The position numbers and the translations under genes were made by a program. Of a DNA stretch of 64,000 nucleotides, positions 9,093-18,244 are shown piece by piece. The stretch spans positions 1 to 64,000 of the forward strand of contig CAVQDO010000018.1 of the NCBI GenBank assembly GCA_963711255.1, read 5' to 3'. Source of the DNA: GCA-2746365 sp963711255 (GTDB taxonomy: Bacteria; Pseudomonadota; Gammaproteobacteria; SZUA-229). Below the pieces are notes generated by a model. The model ran no database searches. It had not been told where the DNA came from and saw nothing but the letters and a program-made list of their open reading frames with translations. Position 1 is the first letter of the stretch. The number at the start of each line of letters is the position of its first letter.

Positions 9093-9262
9093 TGTACTGA
9101 TAAAGCTTGTTGGTTTTTAAAAGTATAAACTTGTGTCAAAGAAAATAACGCTGATTCGTGTTTAACGCAACCACAATGCGACAAGTTTTTTTCTGAATTT
9201 TGTAAATGAAATATAAATAGGTAAAAAAGTCATATTATTGCTGATTGTTTTATAATGATTCC

Positions 9263-11293
9263 ATGGGATCAGCTAATAAAAAATCGAAAGCGAGTAACTA
9301 CTCTCTATTAATGAAGCCGCTAGATCTTGGTTTTACCCGATTAAGAAACCGTAGCATCATGGGTTCTATGCATACCGGGCTGGAAGAAAGCTGGAATGGT
9401 TATAGAAAATTGGCGCGATTTTACGAAGAGCGTGCTAAAGCCGGGGTGGCATTAATTGTAACCGGAGGCATTTCACCGACCTTCAGTGGACGCCTGTCAT
9501 TATTCTCATCACAGCTAAGCTCGGTCTTTCAATTGCCTAAACATCGTAAACTGGTTGCAGCCGTGCATGCTCACGATGCTAAAATTTGTCTGCAAATATT
9601 ACATGCTGGCCGCTATGCCTATCATCCTTTTGCCGTTGCTCCTTCTGCTATCAAGTCACCGATCTCACCATTCGCTCCTACCGCTTTATCAGCCAGGCAG
9701 ATCAATAAATTAATTACTGCTTATGCGCACACGGCCAAACTGGCGAAACGTGCCGAATATGATGGCGTCGAGGTGATGGGCTCAGAAGGTTATTTGATTA
9801 ATCAGTTTATCTGCCGGAACACCAATCAAAGACAGGATGAGTGGGGCGGTGTGTTTGAAAATAGAATGCGCCTGTCTTTAGAAATTATTAAAGCAATACG
9901 CGCAGCCGTGGGCGAAAATTTTATTATTATCTATCGTCTGTCGATGCTGGATTTGCATAAGGACGGCAGTAGCTGGGATGAAATAGAGCAGCATGCCAAA
10001 GCCATTGAAAAAGCCGGTGCTAGCATTATAAATACCGGCATAGGCTGGCATGAAGTCAGGATTCCTACCATCGCATCGGTCGTTCCGGAAGCGGCATTTA
10101 GCTGGGTCAGTAATAAGCTGAAGCAGTCTATTAGTATTCCATTGATTACCTCCAATCGAATTAACAGTCCGGAGCTGGCAGAACGATGTTTGCAAAATGG
10201 TGATGCTGACCTGGTGTCAATGGCACGACCGTTTCTTGCTGATAGTGCCTTTGTTGAAAAAGCCGGGAATAATCAGCCGCATCTTATTAACAAATGCATT
10301 GCCTGCAACCAGGGTTGCCTTGACCGGGTATTCAAGCAGCAGCGGGCTACCTGCATGGTTAATCCCAGGGCTGCTTATGAGACCGAGTACCCGTTAATAA
10401 AATCGGAACAGGCAAAAACGATAATAATCGTTGGCCTGGGTGTTGCCGGCCTTTCCTGTGCATATTACGCAGCAAAACGCGGACATCACGTCATTGCTTA
10501 TGATGCGTCCAGCCTGGGCGGCCAGTTTAACCTGGCGGCAGAAATACCCGGCAAGGAAATATATCGCGATACCATACAATATTTTGATGCGCAGCTGGCC
10601 GCATTACAGGTTGATGTCAGGCGAAACCAGCGGGTTAGCTTTGAAGATTTAAGGGATACCTATGCGGATGCAATCGTGCTGGCAACGGGAGTGGTTCCCA
10701 GGAAACTTAATATTCCCGGAATTGATCATTTTTCTGTGATGGATTATGAGTCGGCGATTAAAAATAAGAGCACGTTAAAAAATAAAATTGCCATAATAGG
10801 TGCTGGCGGTATCGGTTTCGATGTCGCAGAAATGTTAGTTGTCAATGATAAAGATGACTGGTTCAGGCAATGGGGTGTTGACAAAAATTATCAGCATCGT
10901 GGAGGTTTGCTTGAAGAAAGTATTAACCATACCGCTTCGCGTGAAGTTTATCTATTACAGCGTAAAAATGAAAAGTTAGGCAAGAACCTTGCTCGTACCA
11001 CGGGCTGGATTCGGCGTTTAACGTTGAGGAAAGCCGGTGTTACCATGTTGTCTGATTTGAGTTATACAAAAATTGATGATTTTGGTTTGCATATCAGGCA
11101 AGGAGGTGTTGAAAAGACACTTGCTGTTGACCACGTCATTATATGCGCAGGCCAGGAATCTGAAAATTCATTATATAAACAATTGGGTGCAATCAATCAG
11201 CCGGTACATATTATTGGCGGTGCAAAAAAAGCCGCAGAGCTGGATGCAGAAACAGCAATAAGAGAAGGCATGATACTGGCGTATCGTTTTTAG
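9263..11293 (+). CDS. fadH: 2,4-dienoyl-CoA reductase (FadH-like flavoprotein)
   Basis: About 676 residues from ATG 9263, near the 672 of E. coli FadH. The N-terminal TIM barrel is of the old-yellow-enzyme type (IMGSMHTGLEE and GSEGYLINQF). A 4Fe-4S cluster motif CIACNQGC plus a Cys 12 residues later follows. The C-terminal half has two dinucleotide folds (IIVGLGVAGLSCA for FAD, IAIIGAGGIGFD for NADPH). FadH reduces 2,4-dienoyl-CoA during beta-oxidation of unsaturated fatty acids. A TTG at 9245 would add six residues. The ATG fits family N-termini better, although no clear Shine-Dalgarno precedes either, and TATAAT at 9251-9256 lies just before the ATG. Other OYE/FAD reductases share this layout. 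Confidence 0.82.
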   Translation: MGSANKKSKASNYSLLMKPLDLGFTRLRNRSIMGSMHTGLEESWNGYRKLARFYEERAKAGVALIVTGGISPTFSGRLSLFSSQLSSVFQLPKHRKLVAAVHAHDAKICLQILHAGRYAYHPFAVAPSAIKSPISPFAPTALSARQINKLITAYAHTAKLAKRAEYDGVEVMGSEGYLINQFICRNTNQRQDEWGGVFENRMRLSLEIIKAIRAAVGENFIIIYRLSMLDLHKDGSSWDEIEQHAKAIEKAGASIINTGIGWHEVRIPTIASVVPEAAFSWVSNKLKQSISIPLITSNRINSPELAERCLQNGDADLVSMARPFLADSAFVEKAGNNQPHLINKCIACNQGCLDRVFKQQRATCMVNPRAAYETEYPLIKSEQAKTIIIVGLGVAGLSCAYYAAKRGHHVIAYDASSLGGQFNLAAEIPGKEIYRDTIQYFDAQLAALQVDVRRNQRVSFEDLRDTYADAIVLATGVVPRKLNIPGIDHFSVMDYESAIKNKSTLKNKIAIIGAGGIGFDVAEMLVVNDKDDWFRQWGVDKNYQHRGGLLEESINHTASREVYLLQRKNEKLGKNLARTTGWIRRLTLRKAGVTMLSDLSYTKIDDFGLHIRQGGVEKTLAVDHVIICAGQESENSLYKQLGAINQPVHIIGGAKKAAELDAETAIREGMILAYRF

Positions 11294-11304
11294 CGGATGC
11301 GATA

Positions 11305-13326
11305 ATGAAAAATATTCTTATGTTTTCTGCCTTACTGTTTTTTCAGACAGGCGCAGCGGGTGAGCCGATAAAGCAGGTTACGGTCAATGACTTACTGCCA
11401 CAGGCAAAGCAAAAGGCGATTGAGCAGGGGCGATCGGCTAACCGGCTGATAAATGAATCGAGTCCTTATTTATTGCAGCATGCCTATAACCCGGTCGACT
11501 GGCATGCCTGGGGTGAGGAAGCTTTCGCCAAAGCAAAAAAGCAGAATAAGCCAATTTTCCTTTCTATTGGCTATTCAACCTGTCACTGGTGCCATGTGAT
11601 GGCGCATGAATCCTTTGAGAATAAAGAAATTGCTGCATTGTTGAATAAATATTTTATCAGTATCAAGGTTGACCGTGAACAGCGCCCTGATATTGATGCA
11701 GTATATATGTCTGCTACCCAGCTGATAAATGGCCATGGTGGCTGGCCGATGAGTGTATTTCTGGACCACGAGTTGCGGCCTTTCCATGCGGCCACCTATT
11801 ACCCTCCTTTCTCGACAGAAAAATCACTGGGCTTTAACGAGTTATTGTTAAGAATAAATGATTTGTGGTTGCATAAGCCTGAACTGGTAAACAAAACTGC
11901 CATACTGGTTACCGAGCGAATAACTGCTTTGTCAGATGAGGCTACAGGCAGAGGCATTCTTGCTGGGGATGCCGCGGAAACAGCGTTGTTACAAATCGAG
12001 GAATCTTATGATGATGAGTATGGCGGATTTAGTATAGCGCCAAAATTTCCGCGCCCCGGAACATTGTTATTTTTGAACCAGGTTGTTAAGTCAGGCATGA
12101 AAGGTAATGTACAGGCAGATAAAATGCTGCGCACGACGCTTGATGCTATGGCGGATGGCGGTATTTATGATCAGCTGGCCGGGGGCTTTCACCGTTACTC
12201 GGTAGATCAGTACTGGCAGGTTCCGCATTTTGAAAAAATGCTGTACAGCCAGGCGTTAATGGTGCTGGCCTATAGCGATTATTATCGTATTAATCCCAGG
12301 GAAAAATATAAACAAGTTGTATTTGATAGCCTGACTTTCGTCATGGCTGAGATGCAGTCACCAGCTGGCGGTTTTTATTCGGCGCTGGATGCCGACAGTG
12401 AGCGCCATGATGAACCGGGTGTACATGCAGAAGGGGCTTATTATTTGTGGCGGTTAGCTGAGTTGAAGGAAATATTATCATCGGCTGAATTTGAGCTTGT
12501 TGAAAAATATTACCAAACGATGCCAGACGGTAACATTGCCTCAGACCCCAATAATGAGTTTTCCGGATTAAATATTTTATATGTTGACGAAGCGTTAAGG
12601 GGAGAAATGCTCGATGAAAGGCAGGCGGGATTGCTGCGTTCAGCAAAAAAGAAATTAAACGCCGCGCGTAAACAGCGGCCGCGTCCACAGCTGGATGACA
12701 AAATTATTACTGCGTGGAATGGCATGATGTTATCTGCGTTGGCAAATGCCAGCATTGTATTTGATGAGAAAACGTTTCTACAGGAAGCGATACGTATTGC
12801 TGACTTTGTTAAAAAAAATCTTTACAGCAGTAAAACTAAAAAACTCCACAGGCAATACCGTGAGCAAAGCAATAGCAGGCAATTTGCAGGAGAAGCCATG
12901 CTGTCTGATTATGCCTGGCTGATTCATGGACTGTTGAAACTGTATGCTGCCAGTGAAGATGATCAATGGTTGCGCTGGGCGGAAGAGCTGCAGCTGAAAC
13001 AGGATGCGATTTTTCTTGATACAGCCACGGCTGCATATTTTGAGTCTGCCGCTAACGACAGGCATATATTGTTCCGTTCAAAAAGTATCTATGATGGCGC
13101 TCTGCCTTCTGCAAATGCTATTGCCTTATCCAACTTGCGTCAATTGTCTGTCCTGTCAGAAAAAACGCTGCAGAAAAAAGTGTATGCCCTGCAGGCAGAG
13201 AAACTGGTTGGCAGTTTTGCAGGGGTAATCAACCTGAATCCGGCGGCGGCCAGTACTCTGCTTGCTGTCGAAGCAAGAGGGGAACCCCATAGCAAAGGCA
13301 ATAAACGGTCTCTCGGAATAAAGTAA
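11305..13326 (+). CDS. Thioredoxin-domain / glycosidase-fold protein (YyaL/DUF255)
   Basis: A 673-residue member of the YyaL/spermatogenesis-associated protein 20 family. A signal peptide is likely (about 1-18). The N-terminal DUF255 domain carries NPVDWHAWG and the thioredoxin-like motif STCHWCHVM (Cys93, Cys96). After it comes an alpha/alpha-toroid like six-hairpin glycosidases, with GGIYDQLAGGFHRYSVD, PHFEKMLYSQA and ITAWNGMM. The biochemical role of the family is not settled. It starts 11 bp after fadH, and dusA follows 9 bp later, suggesting a three-gene transcript. An export signal is uncommon in this mostly cytoplasmic family and should be treated as a prediction. Confidence 0.85.
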   Translation: MKNILMFSALLFFQTGAAGEPIKQVTVNDLLPQAKQKAIEQGRSANRLINESSPYLLQHAYNPVDWHAWGEEAFAKAKKQNKPIFLSIGYSTCHWCHVMAHESFENKEIAALLNKYFISIKVDREQRPDIDAVYMSATQLINGHGGWPMSVFLDHELRPFHAATYYPPFSTEKSLGFNELLLRINDLWLHKPELVNKTAILVTERITALSDEATGRGILAGDAAETALLQIEESYDDEYGGFSIAPKFPRPGTLLFLNQVVKSGMKGNVQADKMLRTTLDAMADGGIYDQLAGGFHRYSVDQYWQVPHFEKMLYSQALMVLAYSDYYRINPREKYKQVVFDSLTFVMAEMQSPAGGFYSALDADSERHDEPGVHAEGAYYLWRLAELKEILSSAEFELVEKYYQTMPDGNIASDPNNEFSGLNILYVDEALRGEMLDERQAGLLRSAKKKLNAARKQRPRPQLDDKIITAWNGMMLSALANASIVFDEKTFLQEAIRIADFVKKNLYSSKTKKLHRQYREQSNSRQFAGEAMLSDYAWLIHGLLKLYAASEDDQWLRWAEELQLKQDAIFLDTATAAYFESAANDRHILFRSKSIYDGALPSANAIALSNLRQLSVLSEKTLQKKVYALQAEKLVGSFAGVINLNPAAASTLLAVEARGEPHSKGNKRSLGIK

Positions 13327-13335
13327 AATACGGTA

Positions 13336-14313
13336 ATGAATTCACGAATAATCTCTATCGCACCGATGATGGACTGGACTGATCGCCATGCCCGCTATTT
13401 TTTGCGCCTGATTTCAAAACATTGTTTGTTGTATACCGAAATGGTGACTACCGGCGCATTGTTAAATGGTGATCATAAAAGATTTTTAAGATATCACCCG
13501 ACCGAGCATCCGCTGGCGCTGCAACTGGGCGGCAGCGACCCGGTAGCATTAGCGGAGTGTACAAAATTTGCTGATGATGCCGGTTTTGATGAAGTGAATC
13601 TGAATGTAGGCTGTCCCAGTGACCGGGTTAAATCAGGCTCCTTTGGCGCCTGTTTAATGGCAAGCCCAGAGCTGGTGGCTGAATGTGTCGCCGCAATGCA
13701 GGCTGTTACATCAGTACCGGTGACCGTTAAATGCAGAACCGGTATTGATGAGATGGAAGGTTACCAGCCGCTGGCGCATTTTGTGGCGACGGTTGCGGCA
13801 TCGGGCTGTGATACCTTTATTGTGCATGCGCGCAAGGCCTGGCTGCAGGGATTGAGCCCCAAACAAAATCGAGATGTGCCCCCGCTTAACTATGATTATG
13901 TGTATCGCCTGAAAAAGGAAAACCCCGGCTTGACCGTTGTAATTAACGGCGGCATAAAAACCATAGATGACGTGCGCCAGCATTTAAAGTATGTCGATGG
14001 CGCCATGATCGGTCGCGAGGCTTACCATAACCCCTATATCCTGGCGCCGGTAGATACTGAGATCTACCAGGACGCCGCAGCTAAAATTTGCAGCCGGCAG
14101 GATGTCGTAATGCAAATGTGTGATTATATCGATACAGAACTGGCAGCGGGTACCGCCTTGCATTCGATTACGCGGCATATGCTGGGACTGTATCAGGGCT
14201 GTCCGGGGGCGAAGGCATGGCGTCGTTATCTAAGTGAAAACACGCATAAATCTGATGCCGATAGTTCGGTGGTTAAAGCGGCTATGTCTTTGCTTCTGGA
14301 TTGTAAAGATTAA
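13336..14313 (+). CDS. dusA: tRNA-dihydrouridine(20/20a) synthase
   Basis: A 325-residue FMN enzyme that reduces uridine in the D-loop of tRNA. It starts with the family motif IAPMMDWTDRHAR. TEMVTTGAL and LNVGCPSDRV follow, with the catalytic Cys93. VKCRTGID and VINGGI match FMN contacts, and MIGREAYHNPY is typical of DusA. The full length agrees with E. coli DusA (about 330 aa). The PSDRV and REAYHNP signatures separate it from DusB and DusC. It is the last gene of the fadH-side group and is followed by a palindromic element. Confidence 0.93.
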   Translation: MNSRIISIAPMMDWTDRHARYFLRLISKHCLLYTEMVTTGALLNGDHKRFLRYHPTEHPLALQLGGSDPVALAECTKFADDAGFDEVNLNVGCPSDRVKSGSFGACLMASPELVAECVAAMQAVTSVPVTVKCRTGIDEMEGYQPLAHFVATVAASGCDTFIVHARKAWLQGLSPKQNRDVPPLNYDYVYRLKKENPGLTVVINGGIKTIDDVRQHLKYVDGAMIGREAYHNPYILAPVDTEIYQDAAAKICSRQDVVMQMCDYIDTELAAGTALHSITRHMLGLYQGCPGAKAWRRYLSENTHKSDADSSVVKAAMSLLLDCKD

Positions 14314-14334
14314 AAGATAAAAGACTAAAAGATT

Positions 14335-14432
14335 TAACCACAGAGGCACAGAGACACTGAGGAAAATAATCTATTTGTTATCCGCGCCGCAGGCGCAGTT
14401 AACAAATAAAACTCCGTGTCTCTGTGGTTAGT
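14335..14432. repeat. Long nested palindromic element
   Basis: About 98 bp of nested inverted repeats between dusA and the DUF3187 gene, which converge here. Outer arms are TAACCACAGAGGCACAGAG and its near-complement CTCCGTGTCTCTGTGGTTA (2 mismatches). Middle arms are TATTTGTTA/TAACAAATA (perfect). The core is GCGCC/GGCGC. It could form a cruciform or an RNA hairpin ending both convergent genes. ACCACAGAG-type arms recur as intergenic palindromes in other bacteria (general recollection), so a non-autonomous mobile repeat is plausible. Confidence 0.75.
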
Positions 14433-14453
14433 GTTTTTAACTGTGAAAATTAA

Positions 14454-15482
14454 CTAACAGCCAGCAGAATAACTTCGCCAGCTAATCAAAAAACTGGCAT
14501 CGGGTGAGGCGTCAACTTTTATATCTTCACTGAGTGCAATATCCAGTTGCTGGCACTGGCTGATTTTTATTGCGGCGCCAACGCTGAGGAAGTAGCTATT
14601 GCCGAGGATTTTTAGCTGGCTATTATCGTAATAGCTGGTGTGCCCCTGTAGTTGCGCTTTTATATTGATGTTGTCAGTGACCAGCCAGCCGAGCATGACA
14701 TGGCCATAAAACACCTGCTCGGAAAGAGGAATGTTTTTATAGTTATCTTTGCCGGGAAGAACAATGCCGGTATTTAGGTTAATTACCCAGCTATCGGCCA
14801 GCAGCTGATTTAATGCCAGCCAGGCAGAAAAGTCCGTAGCACCGTTACCGCTGAGTTTGTCCTCATCGCCTGTGGGCAGCTTGATGCCGGCCCACAGGCT
14901 CATGCTGGTGCTGTCGTTATCTATCAAGCTGCGAGCAGCAGCGAGCTGTATGTCACCCAGGCTGGTACTGGCTTCGTTTAAACTCAGCTGCGTCTGTGAC
15001 TGGCTGCTGTAATTAACCTGGTACTGATTATCGTCAATCAGGGGGCGGTTGGCACGCGGCAGACCAAAAAACTCGTGCCAGCTGTCGATACCAGAATCGA
15101 AAAAGCCGCCGGTTTGCCGAATCACGGGTACATCGAGTTTCAGGTTCCAGTGTTCATTGAGTCCGTATAGATAAGCGAAGTTAAAACGATACGCTTCGTA
15201 GTCCAGGTAGATACTTTCATTGGCACTGGATTCAATGTTCAGTGCATTGGTAATGATCAGGCTGGTCGACCACCGGGTTTCATTTTTCTTTAACAGGCGG
15301 GCATTGGTTGGCATTGCCTGTCCATGAATCAGATTAAAGACATTCTGGTCCCTGATTTCAAATGGCTGATAATCGATAGTTGCGGGTGCGGCCGCCAAAG
15401 GCAGTGGGTTTAGCGCTATGATCAGTAAAAAAAATGGCCACAGTCGTATTGCCGGCCTGTTTCCTTGCGGAATACCGTCCAT
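14454..15482 (-). CDS. DUF3187-like outer membrane protein
   Basis: About 342 residues from the ATG at 15480-15482. A signal peptide lies after a short repeat-derived stretch (hydrophobic WPFFLLIIALNPLPLAAA). The mature part has alternating hydrophobic beta-strand patterns and ends with Cys, like porin-type barrels. Segments such as LYGLNEHWNLKLDVPV and GIKLPTGDEDKLSG resemble the DUF3187 family, whose function is unknown. The reading frame continues upstream to 15584 through tandem 51-bp repeats (17 codons each), giving extra copies of PGMDGIPQG. I chose the ATG nearest the signal peptide because the upstream residues are repeat-encoded and basic. The native start region seems to have been replaced by the repeat. 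Confidence 0.65.
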   Translation of the reverse strand: MDGIPQGNRPAIRLWPFFLLIIALNPLPLAAAPATIDYQPFEIRDQNVFNLIHGQAMPTNARLLKKNETRWSTSLIITNALNIESSANESIYLDYEAYRFNFAYLYGLNEHWNLKLDVPVIRQTGGFFDSGIDSWHEFFGLPRANRPLIDDNQYQVNYSSQSQTQLSLNEASTSLGDIQLAAARSLIDNDSTSMSLWAGIKLPTGDEDKLSGNGATDFSAWLALNQLLADSWVINLNTGIVLPGKDNYKNIPLSEQVFYGHVMLGWLVTDNINIKAQLQGHTSYYDNSQLKILGNSYFLSVGAAIKISQCQQLDIALSEDIKVDASPDASFLISWRSYSAGC

Positions 15483-15595
15483 CCCTGGACATACCGCACC
15501 GCCTTCCCTGGCTCCTTGCGGAATACCGTCCATCCCTGGACATAACCGCACCGCCGTCCTGGCTCTTTGCGGAATACCGCCCATCCCTGGACATA
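15463..15595. repeat. 51-bp tandem repeat, 2.6 copies
   Basis: The 31-bp unit beginning CTTGCGGAATACCG and ending CCATCCCTGGACATA occurs at 15463-15493, 15514-15544 and 15565-15595, with 20-bp similar linkers, so the period is exactly 51 bp. Each unit contains the small palindrome GTCCA-TCCC-TGGAC (GCCCA in the third). Copies 1 and 2 are identical; copy 3 differs at two positions. Period 51 keeps the frame open, so the DUF3187 gene can be read into it. Confidence 0.9.
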
Positions 15596-15633
15596 AAAAA
15601 ACGCCAACGGCTGTAAAGCCGTTGGCGTTTTTT
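15594..15633. terminator. Bidirectional terminator
   Basis: An 11-bp perfect stem ACGCCAACGGC/GCCGTTGGCGT with a 6-nt loop, flanked by A-run and T-run on both sides. It serves as terminator for the minus-strand cytochrome c gene, whose stop is about 27 bp away, and insulates the DUF3187 gene. Confidence 0.9.
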
Positions 15634-15660
15634 AGAAGCCTGAAAATTCTGCTAAGAATC

Positions 15661-15969
15661 TTATTTCAAACCTGCGTAGTAAGCAGAGATGTCAGCGATA
15701 TCTGCATCGCTTAAAGGCTTGGCCATAGCGTTCATGGTTGGGTCTGTGCGAGTGCCGTCTTTGAAAGCTTTCATTTGCTTGGTAAGGTAAGCTTCTTTCT
15801 GGCCAGCCAGGTTAGGATAAGTTGGGATAGCGCTAATACCGGTAGCCCCGTGACAACCAGCACAAGAAGCGGCCTTTGTTTTACCAGCAGCAGCATCGCC
15901 AGCAACAGCAATATTTGCACTAGCAGCAAGAGTGATAGCAGATATAACAGCTAATATACGACGTTTCAT
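15661..15969 (-). CDS. Small periplasmic cytochrome c (class I)
   Basis: 102 residues from the ATG at 15967-15969, which has a strong AGGAG site about 6 bases upstream; an extended frame to 16035 lacks such a site. The signal peptide covers about residues 1-23 (ending AVAGD). One haem-binding motif CAGCH (Cys36, Cys39, His40) is present, with PNLAGQ and TMNAMAKPLSD, where the latter Met is the likely distal ligand. It resembles cytochrome c553/c554 electron carriers. It is monocistronic, ended by the terminator near 15600. The redox partner is unknown; other c cytochromes here are only the di-haem peroxidase at 52.4 kb. Confidence 0.88.
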   Translation of the reverse strand: MKRRILAVISAITLAASANIAVAGDAAAGKTKAASCAGCHGATGISAIPTYPNLAGQKEAYLTKQMKAFKDGTRTDPTMNAMAKPLSDADIADISAYYAGLK

Positions 15970-16161
15970 AGGTTTCTCCTGAGTTTGTATTGAACATTTG
16001 CGCAGGTAATTAATGCTAACGCGTGCAAACATCATTAAAATCTTTTAAATCAGTAACTTAAATACACGAGATTCGTGATCTGGTGTACTTTGGTGGGTGA
16101 TAATACAATAAAGTTCCCTAATGTTCTATACCACTTTGGTATGCATACTGATTTGCCCTGG

Positions 16162-16617
16162 CTACAGGTAGCGGCCAGCACTGCCGACGATAATCACCAG
16201 CAGTCCAATAATGGTGTTGAGGCCAACCAGCTTACGAATCTGGTTTAACTGTGCGCCCGCTAGCGGATAATCCTGAATTATTACTGCATGCCGTAATCGG
16301 CGATAAGGTGAAAAAAACACATGCAGATAAATAATCAGCATTAATATACCGCCGCCATGCATGATATGAATGTGTGTGCCGGCACCGGAAAAACCGCCAA
16401 AGTAGTTAAATAGCATCCAGTATCCGGTGGCCAGGATCAGCGCCACGCTGAGCCAGACCCAGACAAAAAAGCGGCGAAAGACCTGCACCCAGAGCTCAAG
16501 CCGAAGTGGCGGCTCCAGAACCTGTGCTGCAGACGGACGCAACGCGGTATAGGCAAAAAACATTCCGCCGACCCAGATAACCGCTGCCAGAAGGTGAAAA
16601 GCAATACTATAGGACAT
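16162..16617 (-). CDS. CopD-like integral membrane protein
   Basis: A 151-residue protein with four predicted transmembrane helices (about 5-25, 48-70, 82-103 and 128-149). AFHLLAAVIWVGGMFF and the His-rich loop GTHIHIMHGG are typical of the CopD superfamily and of small haem- or copper-associated membrane proteins. The conserved histidines could bind a metal or haem. The gene stands alone on the minus strand between the cytochrome c gene and rpe. Function is unknown; copper handling is the family suggestion only. Confidence 0.7.
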   Translation of the reverse strand: MSYSIAFHLLAAVIWVGGMFFAYTALRPSAAQVLEPPLRLELWVQVFRRFFVWVWLSVALILATGYWMLFNYFGGFSGAGTHIHIMHGGGILMLIIYLHVFFSPYRRLRHAVIIQDYPLAGAQLNQIRKLVGLNTIIGLLVIIVGSAGRYL

Positions 16618-16795
16618 GGAAAAAACTCATTTTGCAGGAAGAAAACGCATCATAATCGTCAGCCCTGAGGTCTGTAAAGGGCAGTAAGGCAAAATCGCAT
16701 GAGAAACATTGGTGGAGTCGCATGCGGCAATGGGGTAAAATGCGCGACTTTTTTAGACTAATGTCGCCCCATAAGGCGCTTCAAGAGGTTTGGTT

Positions 16796-17485
16796 ATGGC
16801 TGATTTTAAAATAGCACCATCTATACTTTCCGCAGATTTCGCAATGCTGGGACCTGAAGTTGATAATGTTCTAGCATCCGGCGCAGATATTGTGCATTTC
16901 GATGTAATGGATAACCACTACGTACCGAATCTAACGATCGGGCCTCTGGTGTGTGAAGCGCTGCGTAATCATGGCGTTACCGCAGAAATTGACGTGCATC
17001 TTATGGTGAAGCCGGTCGATCGTATTATTCCCGATTTCGCCAAGGCGGGCGCAAGCTATATTACTTTTCATCCTGAAGCCAGTGATCACATCGATCGCAG
17101 CCTGCAGTTGATTCGTGAAGCAGGATGTAAATCCGGTCTGGTATTCAACCCGGCGACACCATTAAGTTACCTGGATTATGTGCTGGATAAAGTGGACATG
17201 GTTCTGCTTATGTCTGTTAACCCCGGTTTTGGCGGCCAGTCATTTATTCCGGCAACGCTGGATAAATTACGCCAGGCGCGCAAAATTATTGATGACTCTG
17301 GCCTGGATATCCGTCTTGAAATCGATGGCGGTGTTAAGGTTAATAACATTCGTGAAATCGCTGAAGCCGGTGCTGATACCTTTGTTGCGGGTTCTGCCAT
17401 TTTTGGTGCTAAAGGCGCTGATGACCCGAATGATTACAATACTGTTGTTGCCGCAATGCGCGCAGAATTAGCAAAAGCGAAGTAA
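16796..17485 (+). CDS. rpe: Ribulose-phosphate 3-epimerase
   Basis: 229 residues from ATG 16796, preceded by AAGAGG at 7-base spacing; the TTG 6 bp earlier is less likely. It interconverts ribulose-5-phosphate and xylulose-5-phosphate in the pentose phosphate (and Calvin) pathway. The TIM barrel shows IAPSILSADFAMLG, VHFDVMDNHYVPN, DVHLMV, MSVNPGFGGQSFI and LEIDGGV, containing the metal-binding His and Asp residues of the family. The length is standard. It is the first gene of rpe-gph-trp, an order common in gammaproteobacteria. rpiA, which supplies the same substrate, is at 31 kb. Confidence 0.97.
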   Translation: MADFKIAPSILSADFAMLGPEVDNVLASGADIVHFDVMDNHYVPNLTIGPLVCEALRNHGVTAEIDVHLMVKPVDRIIPDFAKAGASYITFHPEASDHIDRSLQLIREAGCKSGLVFNPATPLSYLDYVLDKVDMVLLMSVNPGFGGQSFIPATLDKLRQARKIIDDSGLDIRLEIDGGVKVNNIREIAEAGADTFVAGSAIFGAKGADDPNDYNTVVAAMRAELAKAK

Positions 17486-17493
17486 TCGTTATC

Positions 17494-18162
17494 TTGCAGC
17501 GTCCTGAAATGGTATTAATCGATGTTGATGGCACACTGGTCGACAGTGTGCCTGATCTGGCCTATTGCGTTGATGAAATGCTGAAGCAGCTGGGTATGCC
17601 AGCCCGCGGTGAGGCAGCGGTGCGTCACTGGGTTGGTAACGGTGTAGAGCGCCTGGTAAAGCGTGGCCTGATTAATGAATTAAACGGTGAACCGGATGAG
17701 GCGCTGTATAATAAAGCACTGCCAATTTTTCGCGAATTATATGCGGAGAATACATCAAAGCGCAGCTGTTTATATGATGGCGTGATAGAGGCGCTGGATT
17801 TTCTCAAGGCAACAGGTGTGAAAATTGGCTGCGTTACCAACAAGGCCAGTGAGTTCACTCTGCCTATTTTAAGGGATCTGGGTATTAGCGATTATTTTGA
17901 AACCGTACTGTGCGGTGACATGGTCGAGCGCAAAAAACCGGACCCGATGCCATTGCTGCAATCAGCCAAAACACTGGGCGTATCTCCGAAAGCATCAATG
18001 ATGCTGGGTGACTCAATGAGTGACGTTAAAGCAGCCAGGGCGGCTGAGTTTTCAATTGTCTGTATGTCATACGGTTATAATCATGGCGAAGATATCCGTG
18101 ATTACCATCCGGATGCAGTGATAGATTCAATGGCTGAAATTAAAGATATCATTGCCTGGTAG
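17494..18162 (+). CDS. gph: Phosphoglycolate phosphatase
   Basis: A 222-residue HAD-superfamily hydrolase 8 bp after rpe. HAD motif I is LIDVDGTLVDS, motif II includes CVTNKAS, motif III is RKKPDP, and motif IV is MLGDSMSDVKAA. It removes phosphate from 2-phosphoglycolate, made during DNA repair or by Rubisco oxygenation. The assigned start is TTG 17494; ATG 17509 would shorten the protein by five residues, and neither has a clear Shine-Dalgarno. Synteny with rpe supports the name over other HAD phosphatases. Confidence 0.92.
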   Translation: MQRPEMVLIDVDGTLVDSVPDLAYCVDEMLKQLGMPARGEAAVRHWVGNGVERLVKRGLINELNGEPDEALYNKALPIFRELYAENTSKRSCLYDGVIEALDFLKATGVKIGCVTNKASEFTLPILRDLGISDYFETVLCGDMVERKKPDPMPLLQSAKTLGVSPKASMMLGDSMSDVKAARAAEFSIVCMSYGYNHGEDIRDYHPDAVIDSMAEIKDIIAW

Positions 18163-18244
18163 CCGATGGCTGGCACAGTCGACAGGATACAGGATTGGAA
18201 AACAGGACTAGAACATCCCGTCAACTTGAACTATTATCTAAATC

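Noticed and set aside
9251..9256. Promoter -10 for fadH with a nearly leaderless start
   Set aside because: TATAAT is present but no -35 is found at suitable spacing, so I did not list it as a promoter.
15463..15595. CRISPR array
   Set aside because: The 20-bp linkers are themselves similar to each other, there are under three units, and no cas gene is near, so this is a tandem repeat.
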